From Clostridiales bacterium (GTDB taxonomy: Bacteria > Bacillota > Clostridia > Christensenellales > JAISNN01): a stretch of DNA of 39,561 nt. Where the stretch lies: assembly GCA_031273825.1 (NCBI GenBank), contig JAISRB010000132.1, positions 1 to 39,561 of the forward strand, in the 5' to 3' direction. The notes below the pieces were generated by a model. The model saw only the letters and a program-made list of their open reading frames with translations. It did not search any database and was not told the DNA's origin. Below are positions 38,887 through 39,561 of this stretch, one piece after another. The stretch's first letter is position 1. The number at the start of each line of letters is the position of its first letter. A program made the translations under genes and the position numbers.

Positions 38887-39561
38887 GTGAGCATAGACGA
38901 TTTGAGGAGCAAAATAGACCTTATCGACGACAAAATAGCCGCCGAATATTCGGAGCGGCTGAGGCTCGTCAAAAGCATGGGCGAGGAAAAAAAGGCCGAC
39001 GGCGCGGACGTTTTGAACGTAGAGCGCGAAAATAAAATTTTGGAGCGTCTGACGCGCGGCAAGGACTTTAAAACGGCGGGCTATATAAAGGAATTGTATT
39101 CGATCATCTTTGAGACGAGCCGCCGGATTCAGTCGGAATATCTCAATTTTACCATATTCGACGAGATACGGCGGATTGTGTCGTCAAATATGCCGCCGTT
39201 CCCAAAAAAGATGAAAACGGCGTGTCAGGGCGCAAAGGGCGCGTTTTCTCATATCGCCGCCGGCAAGATATTCAAAGACCCCGACATAACCTTTTACGAT
39301 ACCTTTGAGGACGTATTTAAGGCCGTCGAAAGAGGCGAGTGCGAGGTCGGAATTTTGCCTATCGAAAACAGTATCGCAGGCTCGGTAAACGAGATATACG
39401 ACCTCATGAGACGCTATAAGCTATATATAATCCGCAGCGCAAAAATAAAGGTCGAGCACAGCCTGATTGCCAACAAGGGCGTCAAGCTTGAGGATATCAA
39501 GGAGGTCTACTCAAAGGAGCAGGCTCTCGCCCAATGCGGCGGCTTTTTGAAGGCCAATAGC
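38887..39561 (+). CDS. pheA: Chorismate mutase/prephenate dehydratase, cut by the window end
   Basis: The frame is open from a GTG at 38887 to the end of the window (225 codons, no stop), so it is missing from the ORF track. AAAAGGAG precedes the GTG. Residues 1-90 are a chorismate mutase of the AroQ type (SIDDLRSKIDLIDDKI, then LNVERENKIL). From about residue 109 a prephenate dehydratase domain begins: KTACQGAKGAFSHIAAGKIF, FEDVFKAVERGECEVGILPI and ENSIAGSVNEIYDLM. Together they convert chorismate to phenylpyruvate, so the operon leads to phenylalanine, consistent with the Phe-rich leader. The C-terminal ACT domain, if any, is outside the window. Confidence 0.93.
   Translation, partial: MSIDDLRSKIDLIDDKIAAEYSERLRLVKSMGEEKKADGADVLNVERENKILERLTRGKDFKTAGYIKELYSIIFETSRRIQSEYLNFTIFDEIRRIVSSNMPPFPKKMKTACQGAKGAFSHIAAGKIFKDPDITFYDTFEDVFKAVERGECEVGILPIENSIAGSVNEIYDLMRRYKLYIIRSAKIKVEHSLIANKGVKLEDIKEVYSKEQALAQCGGFLKANS

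Overview
The window looks like the chromosome of an anaerobic, Gram-positive bacterium of the Clostridia type. The evidence is strong AGGAGG-type ribosome sites, many TTGACA-17-TATAAT promoters, an electron-bifurcating [FeFe] hydrogenase operon, a probable spore-coat-like protein with a sigma-K-like promoter, and a YDG-repeat surface protein. I cannot place it to genus. Coding density is high and no tRNA or rRNA was seen.

Region 1 (about 100-4500) is an unusual cluster of four membrane proteins, each with about four predicted transmembrane helices. They alternate with 66-71 residue non-membrane proteins, three of which share the motif PIVxPIxxVPYxTxNQPLxQ. In one protein (3242..4210) the motif is fused in front of the membrane domain, which suggests that the separate small and membrane proteins work together. 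I recognise no known system here; it is my main candidate for something undescribed.

Region 2 (4730-8100) is housekeeping: asnS, a ketopantoate-reductase-like gene, a TfoX-N protein and a small zinc-ribbon protein. Region 3 (8245-13402) is the hydrogenase operon: NuoE-like, HATPase, HndB-like, NuoF-like and HydA. Region 4 (13423-19309, minus strand) holds an M28 peptidase with membrane helices, a CPBP protease, a PatB/MalY C-S lyase and a cystathionine synthase/lyase (a methionine transsulfuration pair), and the coat-like protein. The synthase/lyase leader has a terminator-like hairpin.

Region 5 (19380-23870) is an accessory island. It holds a DUF1016/YhcG nuclease, an AAA ATPase with a DUF234-like C-terminus, and a duplicated AbrB-PIN toxin-antitoxin module in which one toxin is reduced to a 40-residue remnant. 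The island is full of short palindromic and direct repeats, and three of its genes share a nearly identical promoter cassette. It is followed by a 1353-residue YDG-repeat surface protein, a DUF4143-type ATPase and a large nested palindrome.

Region 6 (29686-33040, minus) is mnmE-mnmG. Region 7 (33106-34160) encodes a double zinc-ribbon protein and a 57-residue protein missing from the ORF track. Region 8 (34252-end) is an aromatic amino acid operon, aroF-aroB-aroA-aroC-pheA. It is preceded by a leader peptide with 10 aromatic residues out of 26 and an intrinsic terminator, which is a classic transcription-attenuation layout. Several promoters (mnmE, the CPBP gene and the aromatic leader) lie so close to the start codon that leaderless mRNAs are predicted.
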